The translations under genes and the position numbers were made by a program. A stretch of DNA of 64,000 bases. It comes from DAIDKA01 sp036498905. Lineage in GTDB: Bacteria; Pseudomonadota; Gammaproteobacteria; Steroidobacterales; Steroidobacteraceae. Under the pieces are notes generated by a model that made no database searches, had not been told where the DNA came from, and worked only from the letters and a program-made list of their open reading frames with translations. The stretch spans positions 1-64,000 of the forward strand of contig DASYER010000122.1 in the NCBI GenBank assembly GCA_036498905.1, given 5' to 3'. Positions 49,544 through 58,331 of this stretch are shown here, piece by piece. Position 1 is the stretch's first letter; every line of letters starts with the position of its first letter.

Positions 49544-50916
49544 ATGCCGCCCAAGCCGCGACCGGTGATCACCGTCTGCGGGACTCACTGGCCCGTTACG
49601 TGCGCCAGATCGAGCGCCTGCCGCCGCCGCCGGTGCAGGGCAGCCTCACACGCATGGTGGGCCTTGCGCTCGAGGCGGTGGGTTGCCAGGCCTCCATCGG
49701 CGATAGCTGTGATGTGACGACCAATGATGGCGCGACCATCGAAGCCGAAGTGGTCGGCTTCTCAGGCGATCGTCTGTACCTGATGCCCACCGGTGATCCG
49801 CACGGACTGGGGCCGAATGCACGGGTGGTGCCGCGGCAACGCGCGGGCACAGTGTCCGTCGGGCCACAGTTGCTGGGACGTATCATCGATGGCGCCGCCC
49901 AGCCGCTTGATGGCTTGGGGCCGCTGAATTGTGAGGAGACCGTGCGCCTCACCGGCGTACCAATGAACCCACTCGGGCGACAGCCCATTTCCCAGTCGCT
50001 GGATGTTGGCGTTCGCACCATCAACAGCCTGCTGACCGTGGGACGCGGCCAGCGAATCGGCCTGTTCGCCGGCAGCGGCGTGGGCAAGAGCGTGCTGCTT
50101 GGAATGATGGCCCGCTACACCAGCGCCGATGTGATCGTAGTCGGCCTGATCGGTGAGCGCGGTCGTGAAGTGAAGGAATTCGTCGAACGCATTCTGGGGC
50201 CGCAGGATCGACAACGCGCAGTGGTGGTGGCTGCTCCCGCCGACACGCCGCCCCTGATGCGCCTGCACGGTGCCTGGCTGGCCACCGCCGTCGCCGAGTA
50301 CTTCCGGGATCAGGGCAAGAGCGTCCTTTTGATCATGGACTCCCTGACCCGTTTCGCCCAGGCGCAACGCGAGATCGGTCTGGCAATCGGCGAAGCGCCG
50401 GCGACCAAGGGCTATCCGCCATCAGTGTTCGCGCGGCTGCCGCAGTTGGTTGAGCGCGCCGGCAATGGTCTGGAAGGCAGCGGTTCCATCACCGCTTTCT
50501 ACACGGTACTCGCCGAGGGCGATGACCAGAACGACCCCATCGTCGATGCCGCGCGCGCCATCCTCGATGGCCACATCGTGCTGTCGCGCCGGATCGCCGA
50601 AGGCGGCCGCTACCCTGCGATCGACGTCGAAGCCTCGGTCAGCCGCGCCATGCACGAAATCGTACCGCCCGAACATTACGAGCTGGCGCGCCGCTTCCGG
50701 CAGCAGCTGGCGACCTATGAACAGAATCGAGATTTGATAGCCATCGGTGCCTACCAGCGCGGCAGCGACCCACGGATCGATGCTGCCATCGCCATCTGGC
50801 CGAAGCTTGAGCGCTTCCTCCAGCAGGACATGCGCACGCGCGTGGATTTTGACGGCAGTCTCGCGGCCCTGCAAAGCGTGATCTCAGACGGTTCGACGCC
50901 GGCTGGCACGGCTTGA
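49540..50916 (+). CDS. fliI: Flagellum-specific ATP synthase FliI
   Basis: FliI is the ATPase of the flagellar export apparatus and is related to the F1 beta subunit. The 458-residue protein has Walker A in AGSGVGKS, Walker B in LLIMDSLTRFAQ and the ATPase-type GLIGERGREVKEF segment. The N-terminal region with SIGDSCDV is of F1 beta-barrel type. The ATG overlaps the fliH stop (ATGA). Confidence 0.97.
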   Translation: MNAAQAATGDHRLRDSLARYVRQIERLPPPPVQGSLTRMVGLALEAVGCQASIGDSCDVTTNDGATIEAEVVGFSGDRLYLMPTGDPHGLGPNARVVPRQRAGTVSVGPQLLGRIIDGAAQPLDGLGPLNCEETVRLTGVPMNPLGRQPISQSLDVGVRTINSLLTVGRGQRIGLFAGSGVGKSVLLGMMARYTSADVIVVGLIGERGREVKEFVERILGPQDRQRAVVVAAPADTPPLMRLHGAWLATAVAEYFRDQGKSVLLIMDSLTRFAQAQREIGLAIGEAPATKGYPPSVFARLPQLVERAGNGLEGSGSITAFYTVLAEGDDQNDPIVDAARAILDGHIVLSRRIAEGGRYPAIDVEASVSRAMHEIVPPEHYELARRFRQQLATYEQNRDLIAIGAYQRGSDPRIDAAIAIWPKLERFLQQDMRTRVDFDGSLAALQSVISDGSTPAGTA

Positions 50917-50930
50917 GGCGGTAACTGCAA

Positions 50931-51389
50931 ATGAGTCCGAAGCAAAGACTGAAAGTGGTCCAGCGCGTCACCGACGAAAAGGAGCGCCAGCACGCCAAGC
51001 GGCTGGCGCAAAGTTGCACGCGCGTTGAGCAGTGCGAAGCGAAACTCAAGGAACTGCAGGGTTATCAGGCCGGCTATCTTCGGGAGTTCGGACAGCGCGC
51101 GGCCTCGGGTATCGGCGGCGCCGGCATCCGGGAGTTCCAGGCCTTCCTGGCCAAACTCGCCGAGGCCGTACGCCAACAGGAAGAGCTGCTGCGCAAGGCG
51201 CGAGCCGAAAGCGAATCAGAGCGAACCGGCTGGCAAGGCGCGGCGCAACGCTCGCAAATCATGGACAAGGTCGTGGAACGTCACGCGGCCAGTGAGACCA
51301 AGGCCCGGGACCAGCGCGACCAGCGCGAGTCCGATGATCGCGGCCAACATAAGGCAAATCGGAGGCTCGACTCGAGTGGGAATCAATAG
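50931..51389 (+). CDS. fliJ: Flagellar export protein FliJ
   Basis: FliJ is a coiled-coil protein that links FliI to the FlhA gate. The 152-residue sequence is almost entirely charged helix (KERQHAKRLAQSCTRVEQCE and QQEELLRKARAESESER segments) and resembles the gamma subunit of F1. It follows fliI by 14 bp and overlaps fliK by 14 bp. Confidence 0.88.
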   Translation: MSPKQRLKVVQRVTDEKERQHAKRLAQSCTRVEQCEAKLKELQGYQAGYLREFGQRAASGIGGAGIREFQAFLAKLAEAVRQQEELLRKARAESESERTGWQGAAQRSQIMDKVVERHAASETKARDQRDQRESDDRGQHKANRRLDSSGNQ

Positions 51390-52824
51390 CAATTCAATAA
51401 GCGCGGGCAGTTCGGAGCCGGCACAGGCGAGCTTTCAGGCCCGCACGCCGGCTGCGGCTCCAGGAAATGTCACCGACGATGCGAATGCGCAAAGCGCCGC
51501 GAGCCAGCCTGGCGATGCCAGCTCCACCAACTCCGGTGGCGCGCCGGCGGCGGGCAGCGCTGCCAGCGGCGACAGCCAGTCAGCCAAGGGCGGCAGCACC
51601 CCCACCACTGCACAGAAGACGGCCGGACCATCCGCGCAGACTCGCGGCAACGCACGCGCGCGTGCCAAGACCAATGCGGCCGCCTTGCCCGCCACACCGG
51701 CCGTCGCAGATGCGGTGGATCCGGCGGCGGATTCCAGCACCGACTTTGGCAGTATCATGGCCACGGCGCTCGGACGCAGCGCCGCCAGTGCCGCAGCCCC
51801 CGCCAGCTCGCCCCGGACCGGCACTGGCAACAGTGGCGCGGCACCCACCTCTGCATCGAATCAGGCGGCGCCGAATCCTGCCGGTGCAGGCGTCGATGCA
51901 ATCGCCTGGATTGCCCAGGCGCTCACGCCCCCCGCCTCGCCTGCACTCTCGCCGGCCACTGACGCCGCTTCGTCCGTCGACGCGAATCCAGGAGACGCCG
52001 TCGGCACTGTGGCTGCAAACGCCGCGGCCACCGCGCAGACGTCGGCAGCCGCGCTCGCCGCAAGCCTCACGCGTTTCAACGCCGCTACCGCCCCCCAGAC
52101 ACCGGCGGCACAGACCGCGCACACCACCGACGCCCAACCCGGGTCCACAACCTCCACCTCAGCCACGGCTTCCAGCGACATCAGTACGCTGGCGGACGTG
52201 CAGAAGCTCATTTCGGGCCTGACCGGCGCGAACCCGCCCGGCACTGGCACCGACACCGACTCTGACTCTGATTCGGACGCCGCGGGGGCTGCGCCCACCA
52301 CGCACAGTGCGGCCGCAACTGACGGCAGTGAGGCCTCCCAGGCAGCCGCGGCGCTGCAGGCGACAGCTGTGACGCATGCAGGCAACGGTGTTGGCAGCGC
52401 CACTCTCACCATTCACGCCCCGGTCGGGTCTGCGGCCTTTGCCGATGAGGTCGGCGCCCGGGTTGCGGGGCTGAGCCAGTCCGGGATCACTCAGGCCCAA
52501 CTGCAATTGAATCCCGCCGACATGGGCCCAGTACAGGTGCACATCACGATGCAGGCCGGCCAGGCCAGTGTCTGGTTCGGCGCGACCCATCCCGACACCA
52601 GGGCGGCGCTGGAGCAGTCTCTGCCGCGACTGCGGGAACTGTTCGCAGGTGCCGGCATGCCATTGACTGACTCAGGTGTCTTTCGCGAGCCGCCCCAGCA
52701 GCAGCAGGCCCAGTCATTGCCCACCTCCGGCAACTCGCGCATTTCCGGTGGCGACACCGCGATCGCACCGACTGTGACGCAGGTCTCAAATATCCGGCTC
52801 GCACTGCTGGATACCTACGCCTGA
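51376..52824 (+). CDS. fliK: Flagellar hook-length control protein FliK
   Basis: FliK measures hook length and switches export to filament proteins. The 482-residue protein has a long Ala/Thr/Ser/Pro-rich, probably disordered N-terminal part. The conserved C-terminal domain (about 340-440) contains LQLNPADMGPVQVHI and FGATHPDTRAALEQSLPRLRELFAGAG. The start is GTG at 51376, with GGAGG 11 bases before it; the open frame to 51025 lies inside fliJ. A short Asp-Ser repeat lies at about 290-300. Confidence 0.88.
   Translation: MGINSNSISAGSSEPAQASFQARTPAAAPGNVTDDANAQSAASQPGDASSTNSGGAPAAGSAASGDSQSAKGGSTPTTAQKTAGPSAQTRGNARARAKTNAAALPATPAVADAVDPAADSSTDFGSIMATALGRSAASAAAPASSPRTGTGNSGAAPTSASNQAAPNPAGAGVDAIAWIAQALTPPASPALSPATDAASSVDANPGDAVGTVAANAAATAQTSAAALAASLTRFNAATAPQTPAAQTAHTTDAQPGSTTSTSATASSDISTLADVQKLISGLTGANPPGTGTDTDSDSDSDAAGAAPTTHSAAATDGSEASQAAAALQATAVTHAGNGVGSATLTIHAPVGSAAFADEVGARVAGLSQSGITQAQLQLNPADMGPVQVHITMQAGQASVWFGATHPDTRAALEQSLPRLRELFAGAGMPLTDSGVFREPPQQQQAQSLPTSGNSRISGGDTAIAPTVTQVSNIRLALLDTYA
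52247..52278 (+). repeat. Asp-Thr/Asp-Ser coding repeat in fliK
   Basis: A short run of GACWCN-type codon pairs encodes TDTDSDSDSD in the disordered linker of FliK. It is acidic and low in complexity. Confidence 0.5.
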
Positions 52825-52836
52825 ATCCAGCGCTGA

Positions 52837-52862
52837 CGCCGCGCCGGAATTCTGGCGCGGCG
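52837..52862 (+). terminator. Hairpin after fliK
   Basis: CGCCGCGCC and GGCGCGGCG form a perfect 9-bp GC stem with an 8-base loop 12 bases after the fliK stop, followed by ATTT. It separates fliE-fliK from the fliL operon and precedes a sigma-54 promoter, so a terminator is likely. Confidence 0.65.
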
Positions 52863-52944
52863 ATTTGACTGAGACGCCGTTCACACTCCCCACCAGCGCG
52901 CAAATCCCTTAATTCATAGGGACTTATAGACATTCAGACCGGCG

Positions 52945-52960
52945 TGGCACACGCGTTGCA
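52945..52960 (+). promoter_or_regulatory. Sigma-54 promoter of the fliL operon
   Basis: TGGCACA-N4-TTGCA matches the -24/-12 consensus, with GG at 52946-52947 and GC at 52958-52959, 12 bases apart. Transcription should begin near 52971, 41 bases before fliL. This supports RpoN control, activated by the FleQ-like or FlrC-like protein. Confidence 0.75.
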
Positions 52961-53011
52961 CTACCTGACACAAGAGATTCTCATGTCCTTGATACGCAGG
53001 TACTTCAAACA

Positions 53012-53545
53012 ATGGCTGCATCCCCGTCTGCTCCCCCCGCCGCTGCCGCTGCTGCTCCGGCCACCGCTCCGGCCGCGGCTGCACCCGCTCGCAAGAAACC
53101 CTGGCTCCTGATCGGCATCGCCGGGGCCGTGCTGCTCGCATGCGGCGGCACCGGTGCGTGGCTGATGCTGGCGCACAACGCGCCCAAGAAAGTCGCGGCG
53201 GCCGCGCCACCACCGCCCTCCGGGCCACCTTTGTACGTGCCGCTGGATCCGCCGTTCGTGGCCAACTTCCAAGGGGACCAGCAGGTGCGCTTCCTGCAGA
53301 TCACCGCACAGATCATGACGCACGACCCCAAGACGGTCGAAGCGCTGAAGGCCTCCGATCCCATCATCCGCAATGACCTGCTGATGCTGTTCAGCAATCA
53401 GAAGGCCACCGAACTTGCGACCAACGAGGGCAAGGAGCAACTGCGCGCCGCCGCGCTTGCCGCCGTCCGCAAGGTCGTCGGCGCCAACGGTGGCCAGGCT
53501 GAGAAGGTCGATACCGTGCTCTTCACCACCTTCGTGATGCAGTAA
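53012..53545 (+). CDS. fliL: Flagellar basal body-associated protein FliL
   Basis: FliL surrounds the stator and raises torque. The 177-residue protein has an Ala/Pro-rich cytosolic start, one membrane helix (about 31-54) and a periplasmic domain with YVPLDPPFVANFQGDQQVRFLQI and a C-terminal VDTVLFTTFVMQ, all FliL features. The ATG at 53012 lacks a good Shine-Dalgarno. It is the first gene after the sigma-54 promoter and leads the fliLMNOPQR-flhBA run. Confidence 0.92.
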   Translation: MAASPSAPPAAAAAAPATAPAAAAPARKKPWLLIGIAGAVLLACGGTGAWLMLAHNAPKKVAAAAPPPPSGPPLYVPLDPPFVANFQGDQQVRFLQITAQIMTHDPKTVEALKASDPIIRNDLLMLFSNQKATELATNEGKEQLRAAALAAVRKVVGANGGQAEKVDTVLFTTFVMQ

Positions 53546-53565
53546 GAATCTGAGGGATTGCCATT

Positions 53566-54582
53566 GTGACCGCCGAAGGCGCCGAAAAGATCCTCAATCA
53601 GGACGAAGTTGACGCCCTGATCAACGGCATCGATGTGGGTGTCGTGAGCACCGAGCCCGCCGGGGCTCCCGGCGAAGTGCGCAACTACGACTTCATAAAC
53701 GACCTGCACGTCGCGCGCGGCCGGATGCCGGCGCTCGAAATGATCAATGAACGCTTCGCGCGGCTGTTTCACCAGACGCTGTACAACCTGCTGCGCCGCA
53801 GCCCCGAGATCTCGGTGTCGCAGGTAAGCATGAAGAAGTTCAACGATTACGTGAACACCCTGCACATGCCGACGAACCTGAACGTGGTGCGCATCAACCC
53901 GCTGCGCGGCTTGGGGCTGGTGGTCATGGACCCGAAACTGGTTTTCACTGCGGTCGATAACCTGTTCGGCGGCGTCGGTCGCCACGCCAAGGTCGAAGGC
54001 CGCGACTTCACCGCAACCGAACAGCGCATCATTCAGCTGCTGCTGCGCCATGCCTTCAGCAATCTGAAGGAAGCCTGGTCGAAGCTGCTGCCGCTGGAGT
54101 TTGAGCATGTCCACTCTGAAATCAATCCGCACTTCGCGAAGATCGTAAATCCGACCGAAATCGTCGTGATCTCGAGCTTCCGCATCGAGCTGCACGGAGG
54201 CGGCGGCGACCTGCATGTCACCATGCCCTACTCCATGCTCGAACCCTTGCGCGAACTGCTGGACACCGGCGGCACGGCGGACTCCACCGAGCGCGACGGA
54301 CGCTGGAGCAGCGCGTTGCGCGACGAAGTCGACGACGCCGATATCGAACTGAATGCCGTGCTCGGCGAGGCCACCGTTTCGCTTGCCGATCTGCTCAACC
54401 TGAAGGCAGGCGATGTCATCCCCTGCGACTTCAACGGTTCCATCATTCTGAACGCCGAGTCGGTACCGCTGTTCCGCGGCGCCTTCGGCATCTCCCGTGG
54501 CCAGCAGGCCGTAAAGATCAACGAACGCCTGAACCGCCAGAAGGCCGCGGTCTCGGCCAACCCTTTTCTGAAGAAGTCGTAG
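53566..54582 (+). CDS. fliM: Flagellar motor switch protein FliM
   Basis: FliM is the switch protein that binds phospho-CheY and sets rotation direction. The N-terminal ILNQDEVDALINGI is the CheY-binding segment, followed by the CheC/X-like middle domain and the SpoA-type C terminus with GDVIPCDFNGSIIL. It is 338 residues, with GTG start at 53566. It is 20 bp from fliL and 11 bp from fliN. Confidence 0.96.
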   Translation: MTAEGAEKILNQDEVDALINGIDVGVVSTEPAGAPGEVRNYDFINDLHVARGRMPALEMINERFARLFHQTLYNLLRRSPEISVSQVSMKKFNDYVNTLHMPTNLNVVRINPLRGLGLVVMDPKLVFTAVDNLFGGVGRHAKVEGRDFTATEQRIIQLLLRHAFSNLKEAWSKLLPLEFEHVHSEINPHFAKIVNPTEIVVISSFRIELHGGGGDLHVTMPYSMLEPLRELLDTGGTADSTERDGRWSSALRDEVDDADIELNAVLGEATVSLADLLNLKAGDVIPCDFNGSIILNAESVPLFRGAFGISRGQQAVKINERLNRQKAAVSANPFLKKS

Positions 54583-54593
54583 AGGAAACACCC

Positions 54594-54929
54594 ATGGCAG
54601 CGCAAGCAGAAGCACAGACCGCAGAGTTCGGAAATCTGCAGCCCGACGCGACAACGGACGCCAAGAGCGACATCAACATGGACGTGATCCTGGACGTTCC
54701 AGTCACACTTTCCATGGAAGTGGGTCGCACACGGGTTCCGATCCGCAATCTCCTGCAACTCAACCAGGGCTCGGTCGTAGAGCTCGAAAGAGTCGCCGGT
54801 GAGCCGCTCGACGTGTTCGTCAACGGCACCCTCATCGCGCACGGCGAAGTCGTCGTGGTAAATGAGAAATTCGGCATCCGGCTGACGGACGTTATCAGTC
54901 CCGCCGAGCGCATTCGCAAGCTGCGTTGA
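54594..54929 (+). CDS. fliN: Flagellar motor switch protein FliN
   Basis: FliN joins FliM to form the lower C ring. The 111-residue protein consists mainly of a SpoA domain with VTLSMEVGRTRVPIRNLLQLNQGSV and VNEKFGIRLTDVI. The N-terminal extension is short. Its stop overlaps or abuts the fliO start. Confidence 0.96.
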   Translation: MAAQAEAQTAEFGNLQPDATTDAKSDINMDVILDVPVTLSMEVGRTRVPIRNLLQLNQGSVVELERVAGEPLDVFVNGTLIAHGEVVVVNEKFGIRLTDVISPAERIRKLR

Positions 54930-54943
54930 GCACAAATTCGCCA

Positions 54944-55369
54944 ATGAGCAGCATTTCCGACAGCGCCGGCACTGCCGCCCATAGCGGCGCGGTGGCCCAC
55001 GTATTCGCCGCCCCCGGGGCGGTCTCCAGCGTGCCCGTATCGGGTGTCGCCGGAATCGGCCAGGTCACTCTTGCGCTGTGCATCGTGCTAGGCGCCATTT
55101 TTCTGTGCGCGTGGCTCACGCGGCGCATGCGCAATCTGGGCAGCGGCCGCTTCGGCGCGCTGAATGTCATCGGTGAAGTGCGCTTAGGACCCAAGGAGCG
55201 CGCCGTGCTGCTGCAGGTCGGAACGACGCAGTTGCTGGTCGGTGTTGCGCCCGGACAGGTCAGCGCATTGCATGTACTGGCCGAACCGGTGGCTCCGCCG
55301 TCTTCCGTGAACCAGACCCCTGGCGGCCCCTCGTTCAAGTCTTTGCTGCGACGGAGTCTGGGCCAGTGA
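54944..55369 (+). CDS. fliO: Flagellar biosynthesis protein FliO
   Basis: FliO is a small membrane protein that helps FliP assemble in the export gate. A single membrane helix (about VTLALCIVLGAIFLCAWL) is followed by a cytosolic domain with GEVRLGPKERAVLLQVG, typical of FliO/FliZ. The ATG at 54944 gives 141 residues; a TTG at 54926, overlapping the fliN stop, is an equally possible start. It overlaps fliP by 4 bp. Confidence 0.82.
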   Translation: MSSISDSAGTAAHSGAVAHVFAAPGAVSSVPVSGVAGIGQVTLALCIVLGAIFLCAWLTRRMRNLGSGRFGALNVIGEVRLGPKERAVLLQVGTTQLLVGVAPGQVSALHVLAEPVAPPSSVNQTPGGPSFKSLLRRSLGQ

Positions 55370-56133
55370 TTTCAGGATCGCGCAGATTGCGTGCCGTGCT
55401 CGCCGGCCTGGTGGCGCTGCTGGCCTTCGCTATGCCGCACGTGTGCGCGGCCGATGTCGGCCTGCCGGCGCTCACGGTCCAGGGCGGCGCGGGCGGCGGC
55501 CAGACCTACACCCTGACACTTCAGGTGCTGGTGCTGATGACAGCACTGTCCCTGCTGCCGGCCATCCTGCTGATGATGACGGCGTTCACCCGCATCGTCA
55601 TTGTGCTGGGCCTGCTGCGCCAGGCGATCGGTGCCGGTCAGACGCCACCGAACCAGGTACTGATCGGCCTGTCACTGTTTCTCACACTGTTCGTGATGGC
55701 GCCGGTCGTCGATCGTATCAATGAACAGGCCGTGAAGCCCTATATGGCAGGCACGATCGACTCAACGACGGCCCTGACCAATGCGGTGGGTCCGCTCAAG
55801 ACGTTCATGCTGCATCAGACGCGCGAGGGCGACATTGCCACCTTCGTGCGTATTTCTGGAGGCAAGGGATTTGCGACTCCGGATGATGTGCCGCTGAGCC
55901 TGCTGGTTCCGGCCTTTGTAACCAGCGAACTGAAGACCTCTTTCATGATCGGCTTCCTGATCTTCATCCCCTTCGTGATCATCGATCTGGTGGTGGCGAG
56001 CGTGCTGATGTCGATGGGCATGATGATGGTCTCACCGGTGCTGATCTCACTGCCCTTCAAACTCATGCTCTTCGTGCTGGTCGACGGCTGGACGCTGGTC
56101 ATGGGAACACTTGCCTCGAGTTTCTACACATGA
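55366..56133 (+). CDS. fliP: Flagellar biosynthetic protein FliP
   Basis: FliP forms the core pore of the export gate. The 255-residue protein has a cleavable-type signal peptide (first 29 residues ending CAADVG). The conserved segments FTRIVIVLGLLRQAIG, PPNQVLIGLSLFLTLFV and GFLIFIPFVIIDLVVASVL(M) follow. The start is GTG at 55366, overlapping fliO by 4 bp. FliQ overlaps by 4 bp at the end. Confidence 0.96.
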   Translation: MISGSRRLRAVLAGLVALLAFAMPHVCAADVGLPALTVQGGAGGGQTYTLTLQVLVLMTALSLLPAILLMMTAFTRIVIVLGLLRQAIGAGQTPPNQVLIGLSLFLTLFVMAPVVDRINEQAVKPYMAGTIDSTTALTNAVGPLKTFMLHQTREGDIATFVRISGGKGFATPDDVPLSLLVPAFVTSELKTSFMIGFLIFIPFVIIDLVVASVLMSMGMMMVSPVLISLPFKLMLFVLVDGWTLVMGTLASSFYT

Positions 56134-56399
56134 CACCCGAAACCGTAATGACCATTGCCGAGCGCGCGCTCGTGATCACGCTGATGCTCGCGGCTCCGAT
56201 GCTGCTGGCGGCACTGGTCACGGGTCTGGTAATCGGCGCCTTCCAGGCGGCGACCCAGATCAATGAGATGACCTTGTCGTTCATCCCGAAGCTGGCTGCG
56301 ATCGCCGCGACGCTGGTGATTGCCGGTCCATGGATGATCAAGGTGTTCGTCAGCTATACGCGCGAACTGTTCACCAGCATCCCCGGTCTGGTCAACTGA
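56130..56399 (+). CDS. fliQ: Flagellar biosynthetic protein FliQ
   Basis: FliQ is a two-helix membrane subunit of the export gate. The 89-residue protein has AALVTGLVIGAFQAATQINEMTL between two hydrophobic segments, the family signature. The ATG overlaps fliP (ATGA), and fliR follows after 13 bp. Confidence 0.95.
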   Translation: MTPETVMTIAERALVITLMLAAPMLLAALVTGLVIGAFQAATQINEMTLSFIPKLAAIAATLVIAGPWMIKVFVSYTRELFTSIPGLVN

Positions 56400-56412
56400 C
56401 GAACCCTTAGCG

Positions 56413-57195
56413 ATGATTACGCTCACAACCGGACAACTGGAAACCTGGCTCGGGCAGGTTCTGTGGCCGTTCATACGGGTCGGGTCCTGCCTGATGGTGG
56501 CGCCCGTATTCTCCGGGCAGGCGGTTCCGACGCGCATCCGTATCGTGCTGGCAGGTGCCATCGCGATGATTCTGGCGCCGATGATCTCTATTCCGCCGCA
56601 GCTGGAGCCGTTCTCGATTGAAGGCCTGGTGGTGACGGCGCAGCAGGTCGTCATCGGAATTGCGCTGGGTTTTTGCCTGCAGCTGGTATTCGATGCCGTC
56701 ACATTGGGCGGTCAACTCATCGCCAACAGCATGGGATTGTCCTATGCACTCACCGTCGACCCCGTTCGCGGCACCGGTACGACGGCACTGGGCGAGATGT
56801 ACAGCATTTTTGTCACCTTGGTCTTTCTGGCCCTGAACGGCCACCTGCGCCTGATCGAAGTACTGGCCGATGGGTTTCGCACCCTCCCCGTGGGCAGTTC
56901 GGCATTCGGCAAGGCGGATCTGTGGCAGGTCGTAATTTGGGGCACCACTCTTTTCAGCGGGGCGCTGTCGATCGCGCTGCCGGGTATCACGGCGCTGCTG
57001 ATCGTGAATCTGGCATTCGGCATGGTCAGTCGCGCCGCTCCGTCGTTGAACCTGATGGCTGTCGGCTTCCCGGTAATTCTGGTGTGCGGCCTGCTGATCC
57101 TGGTCGTGAGCGTGCCACAGCTTCTATCCGGATTTGAGCGGCTCCTGGCCGAGTCCTTCATGGTGTTGCAGGCCCTGTCCGGGGCGCGGATCTGA
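56413..57195 (+). CDS. fliR: Flagellar biosynthetic protein FliR
   Basis: FliR completes the FliPQR export gate. The 260-residue protein is mostly hydrophobic, with LWPFIRVGSCLMVAPVFSGQ, the middle QQVVIGIALGFCLQLVFDAV and the C-terminal NLAFGMVSRAAPSLNLMAVGF. The family length is about 260. FlhB starts 2 bp after it. Confidence 0.95.
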   Translation: MITLTTGQLETWLGQVLWPFIRVGSCLMVAPVFSGQAVPTRIRIVLAGAIAMILAPMISIPPQLEPFSIEGLVVTAQQVVIGIALGFCLQLVFDAVTLGGQLIANSMGLSYALTVDPVRGTGTTALGEMYSIFVTLVFLALNGHLRLIEVLADGFRTLPVGSSAFGKADLWQVVIWGTTLFSGALSIALPGITALLIVNLAFGMVSRAAPSLNLMAVGFPVILVCGLLILVVSVPQLLSGFERLLAESFMVLQALSGARI

Positions 57196-57197
57196 CC

Positions 57198-58328
57198 ATG
57201 GCAGAGAATGAAAACGGCCAGGACCGGACCGAACAACCTACTCACAAGCGCCTCGAAGAGGCGCGCAGAAGTGGTCAGGTTCCCCGCTCGCGTGAGCTGA
57301 CGACGGCGGCCGTCGTCCTGGTCGCCGGACTGGGCTTGCGCTATTCGGGGGCCGGAATGGCCGCAGGCTTCGCCTCGCTGATGAAGTCCGGTCTGACCCT
57401 GTCGCGCGACCAGGCATTGGATGAGAACCTCCTGCTGCCCAATCTCGTGGCCCTGGCACAGCAGGGGCTGGTAGTGACCGGCCCGATCTTCGGACTGACG
57501 CTGGTCGCAGCACTGTTGAGTCCGCTGGCCATCGGCGGCTGGAACATGAGTTTCACGGCGCTAGTACCGGACTTTGCTCGGCTCAATCCGGTTGCCGGAC
57601 TGCAGCGCCTGTTCTCGCTACGTGGTCTCGCCGAACTGGTCAAGGCCTACGCCAAATTCCTCCTGGTCGGCCTCATTGCCGTCATCTTCCTGCGTGCCAA
57701 GACTCCCGAGCTGCTGAGCCTGGGTAGTGAGCCATTGAACGTGGCCATGGCGCACGCCGTGAATCTCACCGGCAGTGCCCTGCTGGCGCTGTCCGGATCG
57801 CTGGCAATCATTGCCGGCGTCGATGTGCCGCTGACCTTGCGTCAATACATGAATCAGCTGCGCATGTCGCGCCAGGAAGTACGCCAGGAGCACCGCGAAA
57901 GTGACGGCTCGCCTGAGGTCAAGGGCCGTATCCGCCGCATGCAGCAGGATCTGGCGCGGCGCCGCATGTTGCAGGAAGTCCCCAAGGCCGATGTGGTGAT
58001 CACCAACCCCACGCACTACTCGGTGGCGCTGCGCTATGACGAAAAACGCATGCGCGCACCAATCGTGGTCGCCAAGGGCGTGGACGAGGTCGCGGCCAAC
58101 ATCCGCAAGATCGCGGTCGAAAACAAGGTTCCGGTATTCGAAGCCCCGCCGCTGGCGCGCGTGTTGTTTCGTGATGTAGACCTCAACGCCGAAGTGCCCG
58201 CCTCCCTGTACGTGGCCGTCGCCCAGGTGCTCACCTATGTATTGCAGCTGCGCAGCCCGGCCATACAGGGCGCGGCCGGCCCCATCCGTCCCATGATCGA
58301 TCCGACGATTGAGCAGACCAGGCACTAA
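57198..58328 (+). CDS. flhB: Flagellar biosynthesis protein FlhB
   Basis: FlhB switches export specificity from rod/hook to filament substrates by self-cleavage. The 376-residue protein has the N-terminal GQDRTEQPTHKRLEEARRSGQ, four membrane helices, and the NPTH autocleavage site at 270-273 within DVVITNPTHYSVAL. It lies 2 bp after fliR and 3 bp before flhA. Confidence 0.97.
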   Translation: MAENENGQDRTEQPTHKRLEEARRSGQVPRSRELTTAAVVLVAGLGLRYSGAGMAAGFASLMKSGLTLSRDQALDENLLLPNLVALAQQGLVVTGPIFGLTLVAALLSPLAIGGWNMSFTALVPDFARLNPVAGLQRLFSLRGLAELVKAYAKFLLVGLIAVIFLRAKTPELLSLGSEPLNVAMAHAVNLTGSALLALSGSLAIIAGVDVPLTLRQYMNQLRMSRQEVRQEHRESDGSPEVKGRIRRMQQDLARRRMLQEVPKADVVITNPTHYSVALRYDEKRMRAPIVVAKGVDEVAANIRKIAVENKVPVFEAPPLARVLFRDVDLNAEVPASLYVAVAQVLTYVLQLRSPAIQGAAGPIRPMIDPTIEQTRH

Positions 58329-58331
58329 CTC

